DNA from: Gonocerus acuteangulatus
Taxonomy: Eukaryota; Arthropoda; Insecta; Hemiptera; Coreidae
Length of the DNA stretch: 64,000 bases
Assembly: GCA_946811695.1 (NCBI GenBank)
Contig: OX328123.1
Span: 47,390,253-47,454,252, forward strand
Direction of reading: 5' to 3'
Of the stretch, positions 42,572-54,323 are shown in pieces (the first letter of the stretch is position 1; each line of letters opens with the position of its first letter). The position numbers and the translations under genes were made by a program. The notes beneath the pieces are model-generated. The model had not been told where the DNA came from and searched no databases. It saw only the letters and a list, made by a program, of their open reading frames with translations.

Positions 42572-42770
42572 AATTTTTTTTTTACGTTTAACGGCGTATC
42601 AACTATTGACTATTAACGCATGGCTATCTACAGGTTGCCACCCTTTAAAATACTAACAGCACGAGCCCGGTCACCCATTCAGGTAGTAGCCACGCCCGAC
42701 GTTGCTTAACTTCGGCGATCTGTGTAAAACGGTGCATTCATCATGGCTATGCCCGCTAGCACCAAAATAA
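42572..42770 (-). mobile_element. 5S rRNA-derived SINE
   Basis: Read on the minus strand, the head GCATAGCCATGATGAATGCA continues with CAGATCGCCGAAGTTAAGCA and ACGTCGGGCGTGGCTACTAC. It ends CTGAATGGGTGACCGGG. These are the conserved blocks of 5S rRNA (GATCxCCGAAGTTAAGC, CATCGGGCG, ATGGGxGACC), which contain the internal pol III promoter. A body follows with GGTGGCAACCTGTAGATAGC and ATAGTTGATACGCCG. A truncated relative lies at 14656-14775. It is too divergent in its middle and 5' part to be a real 5S gene. Confidence 0.8.
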
Positions 42771-44055
42771 TTATACCTTCTTTCCAATATATTGATTTTT
42801 GTATCAATATATTCGGTATATTGAGTTTATGTAGGTATGACATAATCAATGGTAGTTGTAAGCAATTAGATAAAGTTGATTACTTGTATAATTGGGTTTG
42901 TGTGTAATATAGTATTTTTTTTTTGTCTTAAATAATTTTAGTGTCTTATAAGTTATTGTTTTACTAATATAGCACCTGACTGGCTCGTTGATTTATTCTC
43001 TATTATAAATACAGTCACCATGAGACATTAAGTTTAATATATTTAGATTCTTTAAATTTCTTTACATAAGAACAGTAGAACACCTAACTGACAACAATTA
43101 AAAATACAAGCAAGGATTGGCCATCCAGTCAAGATGTAAGAGACCAATATTTGACACACGTAACTTCTAACTTACAACAAACATTTATTGACAGTGTGTC
43201 GGAAAAGAAAGTATTAATCTGCCATATGATATTCCAGAACTTTTAGTCAATGATAGCCAGTACTGATTTATTTCTGGATCATGGGACTGTACGAACTTAT
43301 TTGATGACCTTAAGCACTGTTGTAGAATCATTATGCTTACACAAATATTAAGTGCTATTCCCAAACCCTAAATCCACTACCTTAACAGATATAGCTTCAA
43401 GCAAACTGGTTTCTTAGTGAGACCAAATTCAGAAGATGCTGTTCATTGTGTTATCGCAAAAGAAGCTGAATGCTAAATAAGTAAAAAAATAATAACATAG
43501 AATAAAAAGAGTGGTAATCCAGCTGAACATCGGTATATAAAAAAACGGAAAATAAAATAAAAACGAACGCTACTATCTTATTGATCCCTAAAGATTTTTA
43601 TCATTATCCTCAATTTACTTATGAGTGGGGTTGTTGCAATTCAGAACAGGCTTATCTCCTGTCGCATTAGGGAAATGGTTTTCCAAGAAGAAGAATATTC
43701 TAGACTGACTTCTATGTAGAGGATATTTTATATTTTATGGTACATCACGTCTTTATTTGCATTATTTAATATAACTTACAGAGGACGACGTAAAAGATCA
43801 TATTTTGTAGGTTGTCTTCCCAATAAAACGGAGCATTTGAAATACAAATAATATATATTAAAATGGTTGTTGTGGTCCAAATGTAGATAATTTATATATT
43901 TATTTATATCTGTAGGTGTGTGGGAGTCTATAATATCTTTCCCTGTGTGTACGCGTAGTAAGCATTGGACTGAACTCAGAGAATAGAAGGTATAAACAAA
44001 AAGGAAAATTCATTTTCGTTCGTGTAAAACGGTTGGGATCAAGGTCAGGAATTTT
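42771..44055. other. No confident gene; weak coding trace near 43390
   Basis: The plus strand at 43383-43473 reads 'YSFKQTGFLVRPNSEDAV' and 'HCVIAKEAEC' after stops. This looks like an eroded protein but is not recognised. The 94-codon minus frame at 43900-44184 overlaps a minisatellite and is rejected. Confidence 0.3.
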
Positions 44056-44121
44056 ATAGGCAAGCCTATAAGGAGGTAAGCCTATACAGAGGCAAGCGTA
44101 TAAGGAGGCAAGCCTATAAGG
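44056..44121. repeat. 17-bp minisatellite, about 4 units
   Basis: Units close to GAGGCAAGCCTATAAGG with small variations. Confidence 0.9.
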
Positions 44122-44186
44122 AGTAATACTACCTTGTGCGGTCAAAATTAATGTCATTTTTGAGAATTTATAAATAACAATCAAAT

Positions 44187-44388
44187 CAGGGGTCTCCCGT
44201 GGTCTAATGGTTGGCGCCTTGGATTCATAAGCGGGAGATGGTGGGTTCGATCCCCACCTCCGGCAGGAATTTTCTCATCTCACGGCTCGTTGGGAAAATT
44301 CCTTGCTGCACCCTGGATGTCGGCGCCTACCTAGAAGTAGATGCGCCGTAAAAAAAAAAAAAAAAAAAAAAAAATAAAAAAAAAAAAA
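44187..44388 (+). mobile_element. SINE2 (tRNA-Met-like) copy
   Basis: GGGGTCTCCCGTGGTCTAAT head, TTCATAA anticodon-loop-like segment, box B GGGTTCGATCCCCACC, body as at 16345, ends GATGCGCCGTA plus a long A-rich tail. Target duplication not clear. Confidence 0.88.
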
Positions 44389-44589
44389 TCAATATTTTTC
44401 AATTCTTTGTATCTGTACGCGCTGAAAAATTAATCCTCGGCACGTGGTTTGAGAAATGGGTTCAGAGTATGAAAAAAAAAAAATTAAACTCACCATTGAC
44501 GCTGCCAGCTGCTGAAGATACAGGGCCCTGTTGGCAGCTCATGGAAAGTAAAGAGAGACCGGAACGCAATGGTCGTTGAGGGGGCAGTA

Positions 44590-45465
44590 CAGAATTTTTG
44601 TAGAGTAGACTACATTACTGAATAATTTGCTGTAAATAACCTACATAAATTAAATAAAAACATGAATAGTTCTGTTCATTTACATTTCTTATGAGAATTT
44701 TTCAATTATTAACTTTGTAAATAATTTGCTTCCAGAGTTATGTTAATACATGATACTGTACAACTTAATAAATACTCAAAAACTTCATTTTCCGTATTTT
44801 GATCTGACGCAGGAACAGGATACAGTCCCCCTAGTGGGAGATAGCACTCCTCGCGGCGGCTTGGGGAACCTACGACTGGCAGGCTACTTCTAATGAAACA
44901 GAGTTTCAAGTAAACCCTCCTTTCCAATAGACCGCTTTACTTCATTTTTACAACACTTCTTTCTCATGAGATACCCATGACGTATACCGCGTTTCGTTAC
45001 AATACAGCAGAAATTACGACCGGTATGAGTATATTAGTACATTAGGTCCTGAGTAAACCCCCCTCCAAATAAACCGATTTAGTTTATTTTTACAACCCAT
45101 TTTTCTCTGTTGATTACCACCACGAATACCGAGTTTTGTTAAAATGTAACAAAAATTACGGCTGGTAGTGGCAAATTGGTAATGTGGGTCCGGAGTAAAC
45201 CCCCCCTAATGAACCGATTTAGTTTATTTTTACAGCGTGTTTCTCTCTTTAGATCAACATAACGAATACTGAATTTCGTTGAAATATAACAAAAACTACG
45301 GCTGGCATGGTCAAATTAGCGTTTTGGGTCCGGGGCAAACCCCCCCCCCTTCCCGGTGGACCGATTTTGGTGGTTAACGAACTCGTTCAATCGTTTGCTC
45401 ATTGAACGCTATATACCACGTTTCGTGAAGAAAAAACAAAAACTCTAGCCGCTATCGTGTTAACA

Positions 45466-45511
<46 letters not shown>

Positions 45512-45640
45512 AATTTTAACGGGGGTCATTTTCGGTGTCTAATATGTAGGATCGATAAAGATTTGAAGAAATTTTTCAAAAATTCCGTCATGCAACCTCA
45601 ATAGCTATTTTCCTGCGGAGGAAAGTGCTAAAAAATTAAC
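44590..45640 (-). repeat. Interspersed repeat A, copy 2 (inverted)
   Basis: Reverse complement of 2090-3270 along its whole length, including the four modules with AACGAAAYnCGGTAT-type cores and the left part up to CTTTCCTCCGCAGG. Its internal microsatellite is (CA)n(TA)n. The two copies lie 41 kb apart in opposite orientation. Confidence 0.85.
45467..45512. repeat. (CA)n(TA)n microsatellite in repeat A
   Basis: About 15 CA units then TATATATATA; occupies the place of the TA tract of copy 1. Confidence 0.93.
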
Positions 45641-47449
45641 AATTTAAAAGTGGTCAATCGAAGCTCGCTCAAAAAATTATGACGAAATCAGCATCGAGAC
45701 TTCACTCGGGAAGTCGTATTTTTGCCAAATTAAAAACATAAAAAACTTTTCGTCACATAAAAACTCTTGGATATTATATTTGATTAGTTGAGGAATATAT
45801 ATATATATTATAAATATGGCACAGGTGTAAATCATAGTACTCCATTTTATGTACTATTTTATTTTTGGCACGCCCTACATGTTTCGTGGCCTTTATCCCC
45901 ATATGTGGATAGCTCGCCACCCATACTGACCCATAAAGGTCAGAAATCGTGGAATTGAATATATATATATAAACAATTTTGACCATGCGATGGTGGTCTT
46001 GTGTCAAATCTTCAATGGGTCTATCGCATAGCGTTCCCTTCTTCGTTATAGCGTTCTGAATGTAATTCAATGTTGAAAGTTCTAACATATTCTGAGTAAA
46101 ACTGTTCTAGCAAAAATTGACCTCAGCTGCATCCGGTGCAGTAGTTCATGCAGAGTTCCTCCTCGTAAATCAACCAACAAGAGCACACTCAGAGCACGCC
46201 ACTCCACAATGACGGGGTTATCACGTCGTATCTATCTTCGTCCGGCTAGGTGAATAAACACGAATCGTGGATATTATTAATGGCATTCATATTCTCTTAG
46301 TAGCAGAGAAACTCAGTACTGCTATGATGCTGTGCGAAATGTACTGTGCTGTGATCTTAAGATTGGTTGTTTGGAAATATGACTCCTCAAATCGCATTTT
46401 ATGTTGTAAAACATGTTATAAATAACGGTATTTCATAATAACAAGTGAATAATGCTACGAGGACGATGATTCTTTTCACATTTTAAGAATTCGTATATTT
46501 TTGTGAAACCTATTCGAAGGGTTTCCGCGCTATATTGTCTGCTCGAAATAGTTTTTTTCTAGATTTGAAACGTCAGCGTTTGTACTTGAAAATATATTAT
46601 GGTTTCCGACTAACACGCTCGGCTTGCCCTCATCCATTAAAAAAAATACAAATACAAACTACCTCATAAGCGGGTTTCCTCCCTGTGAAGAGGGGGTACA
46701 ACCGCGCCCAAAACAAAATTTGAAAATCGAAAAGTGAAATTACTCCTAACATTTTTTTTTTAATTTTCCATCTTTTTAAATCTAAAGAAAATCGTTCTTT
46801 TAGGTTTCATTGATTATATAAATGGTTTTTGAAAAATCAAAGAATAATTAAAATATAACTAATATATTTTGATGCCCAGAAAAGCAAAATCTAAAAATTA
46901 ATTGAAGATATTATATTGAACTAAGTCGCATTCAATTTATTCCATCAACATATCTGAACTTGTGTTCTCTGGAGTCAACAAATGTAAAACAATTAGTGTT
47001 ACGATTTTTTTTTCTTGTAAATGACACACTATTATGGCTTCTGTCGTTGGCAGTCTTTTATCATAGATAATTCACGCAGGTTTTCCCGAACTTTATACAT
47101 TATCACCATCGACTTCAATATCCATGTCTCCAACGAGATTTTTTCTTCATATCATAAAGAAGTTAAAAGTTAAATATATTTATTTGATTTTTCAGAGCCC
47201 GCTACTTACGCGATTTGCTCTATTAAACCAGTAGGGTACAAGCAACATTTTAAATAAGATTTTTAGTGAAAAACCACAAAATGTAGAATTTCAACAAAAA
47301 ATCCAAACAATAAACTCTATAAAATTTAAAAAAAATAAAACAAATAATGAAAATTAGTGACAGATATAAATTGAAAAAGTGTAGAAAACTAAATAATTGT
47401 TTTTATATGTACATATCAAATTTAAAAATAAAAAAATCATGATGTGTAA
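45641..47449. other. No confident gene
   Basis: A 104-codon minus frame (45774-46088) overlaps GGGATAAAGGCCACGAAACA, which resembles the terminal motif of Penelope-type elements, and so is probably non-coding. The rest is AT-rich. Confidence 0.4.
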
Positions 47450-47540
47450 ATTCTTCTGTTAAAATTAATTCCTTTCTCCGTCTTGTTTGGCCTATGTATG
47501 ATATCCTTGTGGACGAGATTTTATAAACTCTAGAAAAAGG
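47450..47540 (-). pseudogene. Penelope GIY-YIG fragment (tentative)
   Basis: The minus strand reads 'VYKISSTRISYIGQTRRRKE', close to the start of the Penelope GIY-YIG domain ('VYKIPC..C..YIGQTGR'). The two Cys are lost. Nothing convincing extends it on either side, so it is a short, eroded relic or a chance match. Confidence 0.4.
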
Positions 47541-48859
47541 TTTTGCAGAAGTGCTGTATGCATATTTTAAGAGGTACTTGTTCTAGAAGATAGAACTTGC
47601 AACTTAGTTTTGCATTATCAAAAGTTTTTAATCGTTATGCAAACTTCGAAACGTTCAGAATTAATAACCGACATTTCAGCAAGAGTATACTTGAACATAA
47701 AAATGAAAGGTTTTTGGTAGGGTGATGTTATGTTTTAAAAATCGCTGAATGTTAATTCCTGCGCGTACCGGAGATCAGAGAACTTACCTACTTTTTTTAT
47801 AGTAAATGTTTAGTAACTTATCATGCCTTGTAATACTTTGGATAAATTACTTGAACTTTTGGAGAAGAATGTTGAAGAGAGGTTCACTGGAAATGTGGTT
47901 GAGGAAATTGTCATCCTTAACTCTGATGATCTTATCTCCAATGATTACAGTAAGCAATTCTTACCAAATTTAATAAAGAATCATTCGAGTTTCCCAATAT
48001 AAAGGGCATTTTTTTTTAAAGGAAATTGGTTTCGCCTCGACCAGTGTTATTTTTTCATATATTTTCTTCGTAGTGCTTAATAAATTACTCAGTAGAAGCT
48101 CTTAGAGGAACATATTTATGCCGCAGGAGACGTTTTAATATTTTGAGCAAGTCTCTTAATTAAACGTTTTTCTCACTTTGTTTTTAGTGTTTTTAATATA
48201 TGTATCTGCCTAAAATCGACCAGTTTATAAATTTCCGTTTCTAGGTAAAATAGTCAAATCAAAATCAAATAATTTGCTGTTCTTGAGCTCTGGATGACAT
48301 TTCAGACTCATGTACACTCTTGGGCATGCAAGTGAAACATATATTTAAAAAATAATTACCGCGTTTTATGAATATTAGTATTAATAATGCGCTTTTTGAG
48401 ACACTCTGATATGATTTGTAAAATGTTTATTTAACTAAATAAGAATAGAATGTAAATTTTTAATAATCTGATTATAAAATCTCTGTAAAAAACTTATAAA
48501 CACCGGTCAGCCTATCCTAAAATAGTCGTATCAGGCATATTTAGTGCACGGGGACCGGGCCAGTCTAAAGCTTCCCCATATCCCATAGTACATTGTAATT
48601 CTTATGACTTGTTAGCCAATAAAGACATTATACAACAACAAAATGTGTTATTTATTTATGCGACAGAGGCGATTAACTCATTAGACCGACAGAATCAAAG
48701 TCAACCTAACTGATTGTTAGTAGGTAATAAAATCTACAAAGGTTAACTAATAAAATAAAAAAACAGAGAATTATGTTTAATTAAAATATTTTCATTAAAA
48801 ATTACATATAATTTTACTATCCGTTAAATGTGTGTATATTTTAAATGTCTAAGAACTGT
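47541..48859. other. No gene; possible retroposon 3' end at 48500-48640
   Basis: GGGACCGGGCCAGTCTAAAG, then CCAATAAAGACATTATACAA and CAACAAAA at 48559-48640 looks like the end of an unidentified poly(A)-type retroposon with an AATAAA signal. The rest is AT-rich. Confidence 0.4.
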
Positions 48860-49050
48860 TTGAATGTATGATTTGTTGTCTACATTCAGTCAGTATATGT
48901 TTAACAGTTACAGCTTTATTGCATTGTCTACAAGTTATGACTTCCTACTCTGTCTAGTTAATATTAGTTCCCATACATTACCCAATGCCTCAGTACTCAC
49001 CCAATACAAATGCAACTTACCTCGTATAGGTAGTACTTCTTCTTATCAAG
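48860..49050 (-). pseudogene. I-group LINE ORF2 C-terminal fragment
   Basis: The minus strand contains 'TCRQCNKAVTVKHILTECRQ', matching 'CQTCNRPLTIKHLLTECKT' at the C-terminus of the LINE ORF2 at 55488-59117 (CxxC...H....C knuckle). Surrounding frames are broken. It is a different, older LINE copy or subfamily. Confidence 0.7.
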
Positions 49051-49604
49051 TGAATGGTTTTTGTGTGTTTTTATAATACAATGAGCTATATTTGTTATAG
49101 AATAGTACTACAGGAACTAATGTAGTACCTTTAGGGAATAGAAGTACCTTTGTTAGAAGAGATAGGGATAAAACAAGGTGGGCTTCCCTTTCTTTAGGAA
49201 TATAATGAGGTGCCCTTACGTAAAGGGTGTGTTATGAGACACCTTTTTTACGAAAGGGTGTGAGATGGGACACCCTTATATAAAGCATTATAGACATTTT
49301 TGTGAAGGGTAGTGCTAATTTAATTCACTCGTCGTGTTACATAATTTTTCATTACACTGCATCAAAAAACATGTGTTTTCAATACTCGGTTTGAGTCCTT
49401 AAAATAGTACTTTGCGGGCCTTGGCCCGAAATATCTTTTTGGTGCGCTAACCTTAACTGCTACTAATAAACATGTGTTTGAAGGAGGTTACTTTTAGATA
49501 CTGTGATTCATTCTAATATTTGTTTACTTATAATAAGTAGTGTATTTAAAGTGCAATACAACACGGATATACCAGAAGATGTTAATATGAAATATTAATG
49601 TAAA
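49051..49604. other. No confident gene
   Basis: Short imperfect repeats (AAAGGGTGTGxxATGRGACACC at 49218-49275). A GGGCCTTGGCCCGAAATATC word at about 49414 resembles Penelope terminal motifs but lacks the CTGATGA half. Confidence 0.4.
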
Positions 49605-49775
49605 ACTCCGTGCCAAAGGTCGTGGGTTCGATTCACACTAGGGGCGGTGGCTTTTCTTTCGAAAAAAGAAAAGACATCACCCCTATCCTGGCTAGAAAAG
49701 GGTGGTAACCTATAGATAACCCGTCCTAAAATTCGTAGTTAATAATAAATGGACGTTAAAATTTCAATAAATAAT
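49605..49775 (+). mobile_element. SINE3, 5'-truncated copy
   Basis: Starts within the head (AAAACTCCGTGCCAAAGGTC). Box B GGGTTCGATTCACACTAG is followed by the full body and the tail AATGGACGTTAAAATTTCAA. Confidence 0.85.
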
Positions 49776-50234
49776 GTAAATGTATAAGTACTTTTCTTCT
49801 ATTATATGTTAATAAACAGGTGTTTTTTTTTCAAATAAAAAAAAGGTGTCAATTTAATTTCTATTACTGTATCTTTAAGTTATTAATGAAATATAAAAGG
49901 GTTTTAATGTACTTAAGTATGAGCAGTATAATGAAAAGTATTGTTCATAACACGTACCAAAAGTGTGTTTTCGGTGCTTGGTCTAATTTCCTTTTGGTTA
50001 AACTCGACCGCGCACCGAAAACAACCACTTCTGGTACTAGTGATGAAAATAACTATAGTTCATGGGACGCACAGTGGAGCAGAATCCCAAAAAGCTGGCC
50101 AAAAGTGGAAAAAAAAGTTTCTAGTTGGAGAATTTGAATTTTTCGGTTGGCTAGAGTATTATTCCAAGGGTCAGAATCCCCTAGCAAAAACAATTGAACG
50201 ATTCCGTTACCCAATAATAAAATTAACAATTTTC

Positions 50235-50585
50235 TAAAACCGGTTGTAATTTTTTTTGTTTTATAACTGTATACGTCGTGAGTACGTAAAGAGAAAAATG
50301 TGTTTTTTTTAAAAATGAACTAAAGCGGTTCATTAGAAGTTGGGGTTTACTAAATATTCTCTTCAATTTGAAGTTAGCCGCCAAACAGGCTTGGGTATTG
50401 GTTCCTTCTTTTACCACTAGGAGCACTGCATCTCATTCCTCCGTTGTTGTGTTTATGGTGGTATCTATTTTCTTTTACACGTGGACGTATTTTTTAGTTA
50501 TATACCTAGGTTATTTTAAGCAAATCATTCAGGAATTCGGTGTGAACTATCTCCCTTCTGCGGAACATGCTTAGTCATGTAGCTC
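50235..50585 (+). repeat. Interspersed repeat A, partial diverged copy
   Basis: Contains AACTAAAGCGGTTCATTAGA, GGGTTTACT and the terminal TTTTAAGCAAATCATTCAGG, in the order of repeat A. More diverged than the other two copies. Confidence 0.6.
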
Positions 50586-50611
50586 CTTTTTACTTATGAA
50601 TACGTGAATAT

Positions 50612-50639
50612 CGGATTAGTATTTCTTAAGTGACACAGC

Positions 50640-50706
<67 letters not shown>

Positions 50707-50907
50707 ACTGAAAATGTGTCACTCTTGCCTATGTAGAGGGAATAGCATTAAGACAGGAAGAGTGACACAGAATGCCTCTGGAAGATAAACTCTGAAGCTA
50801 GGTACATACAGTTTTGATTATTGATAAAAAGATACCAATAACGTTCATAGTCATAACTCAAAAACACCGATTTTTGAGTTGTAATGTTAGTAAATATGTA
50901 ATATTGC
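50612..50907. mobile_element. MITE family D, copy 3 (inverted, with poly(A) expansion)
   Basis: TTAAGTGACACAGCC at one end, TTTTTGAGTTGTAATGTTAG at the other. The interior has ACTCTTGCCTATGTAGAGGG and is the reverse of copies 1 and 2. Its size is inflated by 63 A residues. Confidence 0.75.
50641..50703. repeat. 63-base poly(A)
   Basis: Uninterrupted A run inside MITE D copy 3, at the place where copy 2 has a 9-T run in the reverse sense. Confidence 0.95.
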
Positions 50908-52182
50908 AACCATCTCCCTAATGGTTTAAAAAGTGTATATTCTTTGTATGTAATTTTTCTGTAATAAAATTTAAACAAATTTAAAAATTATTAATTAATC
51001 TTGTATTTCCTAGGCGATTTCCAGATTGATTAATATGCTGTATGTGTAGGTGCCCAAATTATTTGGGAAGCAAACTTCAATAAAGTAATAAAGTATTTTC
51101 TTAAAATGGAGCACTTGCTCCTATATAATAACAGCATTAAAAATTCTGAGTGATTTCCTCCGAATTTTTTTTTTAAGTTTTTATGTCACTCTTATATTAA
51201 TGTAATTTCCATTAACGCAAAAAATAAAAAAAATGCCCAGAAAAATTGGATCTTAGTAAATACCGCTTAAAAAACCTTTGATGAAGAAGAGAAAACCTTA
51301 TTTCCTGTTAGCCTGTATTGGTTGTATAAAATACGAAACATAAGCTGCTTTGGATCTAGTGGATGACATCGATTATGAGAAATGGACCAACGAGGTAGGA
51401 AAAGTTAGGAGGGACATGAAGGCCGTTGGGGAATTCAGAACAGGAAAATATAGTCTCTCTCAGCCAGGTTTAATCATTCCACTTCAGCTATTTCATGATT
51501 TCACGTTTCCTATTTGACGACAACTAGTAATACCAATTAGCATTTGAATGGTGACAACAAAAACTACTTGTACTTTGTATATTTTTTCCCATAAGTTAGT
51601 AACATAAATTATTTTAAGGGTGAGGTATTTCAATTTCCTGGGCTGAATAAATGAATAAAAAAATCACTTCATTCTAGAACATTCGTTCCTTAAGAAATAT
51701 AAATAATGCTAGTTTGAAACAAAAAATTAAAGCAAATATTTTTTTTTAAAGATATAAGAAAATTAAATATCTCCATATATGTATTTTCACTCAAATTGAA
51801 ATCGGTATGCGGCGTTGGATAGTCTTAAAGAAAACTCGTTGACATTGCGCATCTCAGGATCCACTTAAGGGTTATTTTCATCGCACTTTCAAACGCTTTG
51901 TTTTTTTTTGTTTTTGTTTTTATTTTAATTTGGTGACAATTTGCGGAGATATTGTTTTATTAGTGAAAAAAATTATAATAAATTAAAGAAATTCCTAATG
52001 TCGTCCAAATTGGCCGATTTTCAATCTGTAAAATATTTTAGAAAGTTTCAATGCCTTAGGTCAAATATGTGAAGCTCGGAGTTAGGATTTTGTACCAATT
52101 TGACAATTTTTTTTTTTTTTTTTTTTGTTAATACCTTAATTGCAAAAACTATCAAACCGATTAGGTTGTTTTACTATAAAAA
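50908..52182. other. No confident gene
   Basis: 51355-51460 has an open stretch 'DDIDYEKWTNEVGKVRRDMK' that looks protein-like but is unrecognised and short. Otherwise AT-rich. Confidence 0.35.
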
Positions 52183-52524
52183 GGGAGCGAGGTTAGCTCA
52201 GTGGTAGAGCACTAATAAGCTGGAGGACCTGAGTTCAAAACCCGGGCAGGCACTAAAGATTTTTATCTTCTGGTGTCTTCGTTCATGGTCTGGATTCGGC
52301 CTCCCTGACCGTCCCTAGGCCAACCCAGTCTATAAATAATTTATTAATGGGTACCTTGGTGCTAATGACCCCAGCAGTCAAAGCAGCAAGGGGAAAATCA
52401 GGCGGTCGGAGCATAGTACTGACTACACTATCTCCCTAGTTTGCCGTATAGTGATGAATCAGATACCTCTTCAGTATCTGCTCCCTCAGGGCTCTCGTGG
52501 CCTGTTACGGGAATGATTTTTTTT
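52183..52524 (+). mobile_element. SINE1 (tRNA-derived), plus-strand copy
   Basis: GAGCGAGGTTAGCTCAGTGG is a tRNA box A; GAGTTCAAAACCCGG is a diverged box B. The body contains GGTCTGGATTCGGCC and the GGAGCATAGTACTGACTACA tail block, and it ends GGCCTGTTACGGGAATGATT and a T run. Collinear with 6945-7249 in reverse. Confidence 0.88.
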
Positions 52525-53212
52525 ATACTTTAAAAAGAATGTTCCAGGATATTTTCGATACAGGCATACCTAAATCATTGTTTTATAGGGTCTTCCGAAA
52601 TTATTCCAGCAAAAATTGCCCTGTCCCCTCAAAATCCAACTATAGCTACGTTGTGTGCTGTGGTCTATAAATAAGCATTGGCGGAAAAAATATACATTTT
52701 GCGAAAACGATGCAAAATATAATAGAAGAATTAAGTCTTATAATTTTATTCTCAAAATACTGACAAATATAGGGATATGAACAGCATGCAAAATAATAAT
52801 GATACAATTCCACGTTGTCTTATCTCAGGAAAATAGATCAAAACCAATCCGACATTTTGTTATATATCTTTAATGTTTTTTAAACAAATGTTGACAACTG
52901 TTTTGAATTTCCTAATTTATATTGTTTTTTATTATTTTATAACAAATACACTATTTGGGGTGAATTTCATCAAATTAATTAGTATTTATAAATGTTATGC
53001 TAATTTCTTTGATTATTCAGAGCCTGTTCCATAGACGATTTGCCGTATAAAACAAGTATGGTAAGAGTAATATAATAGTGTAAAAAGTACAGAGCATGAC
53101 TTGAAAAAACGCAACTAAAAAAGTAAAACAATACATTAAAATAATATAAAAATGCTAACAATTATTTTTCCTTTTCGTTTCTACATATAACGCTTAAAAA
53201 AAAAAAGAAGGT
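52525..53212. other. No gene seen
   Basis: AT-rich, stop-rich, nothing recognised. Confidence 0.55.
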
Positions 53213-53860
53213 TTTATTGATATCAGGACATTCGTATGGATTTACCATTTGAGAATATTAGGTTAGGAAAATTACATCAGGCATGTGATACCCGTTTTCG
53301 TCAACTCATTTCTGAAGCTGTTCCCGGAAATTCGCATCTACTCTTTCCACGAGGTCTGCATTGATGAGAGCGATTTCATGTTCGATTGACGCCTTCAGTT
53401 CTCCAATGTGCTTGGTTTATTCTTGTAAACATGTGCTTTGATATAGCCCATCCCCCCAAAAAAAAATCACATGTGGGCAAGACTGCCAGGTCAGAGGACC
53501 GTGGATGCCATAGAACATCACCAAATCTTGAAATGACGGGGTTGGGAAACAGTGGACGAAGAACAGTCTTCGTTGCTCGAGCTGTGTGTGCCGTGGCACC
53601 GTCCCGCTGAAACCACACTAGTAGTTAGTGGTAACAGTAGTCCCATTCTCCTGGAAAAAGTAAGGACCGATGAAGCCCACCATACCAAACGCACACCATA
53701 CGTGATTTTTCATGAAGAAACCGAGGATTTAGTGCAGCCTAATACCTGCAGTTTTGCGTTGACAAAAATGGGTATCACATGCCTGATGTAATTTTCCGAA
53801 CCTAATATTCTCAAATGGTAAATCCTTAACGAAGTTATGATTTTTCTAAAAAAAAAACCC
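53213..53860 (-). mobile_element. Foldback derived from a mariner-type transposon
   Basis: The left arm (about 53233-53310, GGATTTACCATTTGAGAATA .. GGCATGTGATACCC) is repeated inverted at about 53755-53831. A transposase gene fragment (minus strand) lies between. The left arm is at once the 3' end of the transposase coding sequence, so the right arm is an inverted duplication of coding DNA rather than a normal TIR. Confidence 0.7.
53260..53720 (-). pseudogene. Mariner-type transposase C-terminal fragment
   Basis: The minus strand reads, across three frames: 'GFIGPYFFQENGTTVTTN', 'FQRDGATAHTARATKTVLR', 'PNPVISRFGDVLWHPRSSDL', 'CDFFLGGWAISKHMF', and further down 'RVDANFREQLQK'-like sequence. 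This is the end of the DDE domain of insect mariner-like transposases. The second Asp (FQRDGA) and the 'RSSDL..CDFFL' region that normally carries the third acidic residue are visible. Frames change at least twice, so it is dead. It is unlike the 40086-40870 copy in detail and belongs to another subfamily. Confidence 0.88.
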
Positions 53861-53892
53861 TATTCCTCTGCCGCACTGAAATGGCCTAGAAT

Positions 53893-54323
53893 GAAAACCT
53901 CGTATCTCAAAAAAATACGAAAATCATTTTTTTACGTTATTAGAAGGATAAGTTCATATTACACAATACGTGAGTGTCAACGAAATTTAATCTTAATCGT
54001 GCTGCGCTCTATCGACCAAAAATCAAACCTTGTATCTTTCTCAGTTAGGATTTGAGTGTGACAACCACGCATATTGTGTCCAGTTCTGCGCTCAACAATC
54101 TTCAAGAGAGTGTCTATATTGTTGTTAGGAGGCTATAAGGATTTTCATTGGGATCAGGTAAGTGTAATTTCTGTTCTACAGTATTCAATAATAAATATTT
54201 TCTCTTAATCAAGAGAGTTTTTCTTAGTGTAAGTTGAAGTTGTAACAATGAAAACCTCGTATACAAGTGGATAGTGGCCAAGCCATATGTGAAATACTCG
54301 TAAGTCAATGATACGAGGTTTTC
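53893..54323. promoter_or_regulatory. Left iteron array of the DUF7869-type transposon
   Basis: GAAAACCTCGTATCTCA at 53893-53909 (plus), GAAAACCTCGTATACAA at 54250-54266 (plus) and TACGAGGTTTTC at 54312-54323 (minus). The last two are separated by about 45 bp and can pair. Likely transposase-binding sites. Confidence 0.65.

Noticed and set aside
42690..42770. Functional 5S rRNA gene
   Set aside because: Only conserved blocks remain, the 5' part is diverged, there is no terminator, and a foreign body follows.
43900..44184. 94-codon minus-strand frame
   Set aside because: Runs through a 17-bp minisatellite, which keeps the frame open.
45774..46088. 104-codon minus-strand frame as a gene
   Set aside because: Overlaps TA tracts and a Penelope-like terminal motif; composition not protein-like at its C-terminus.
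49410..49435. Fifth hammerhead-like motif (GGGCCTTGGCCCGAAATATC)
   Set aside because: Only the GAAA half is present; no CTGANGA upstream.
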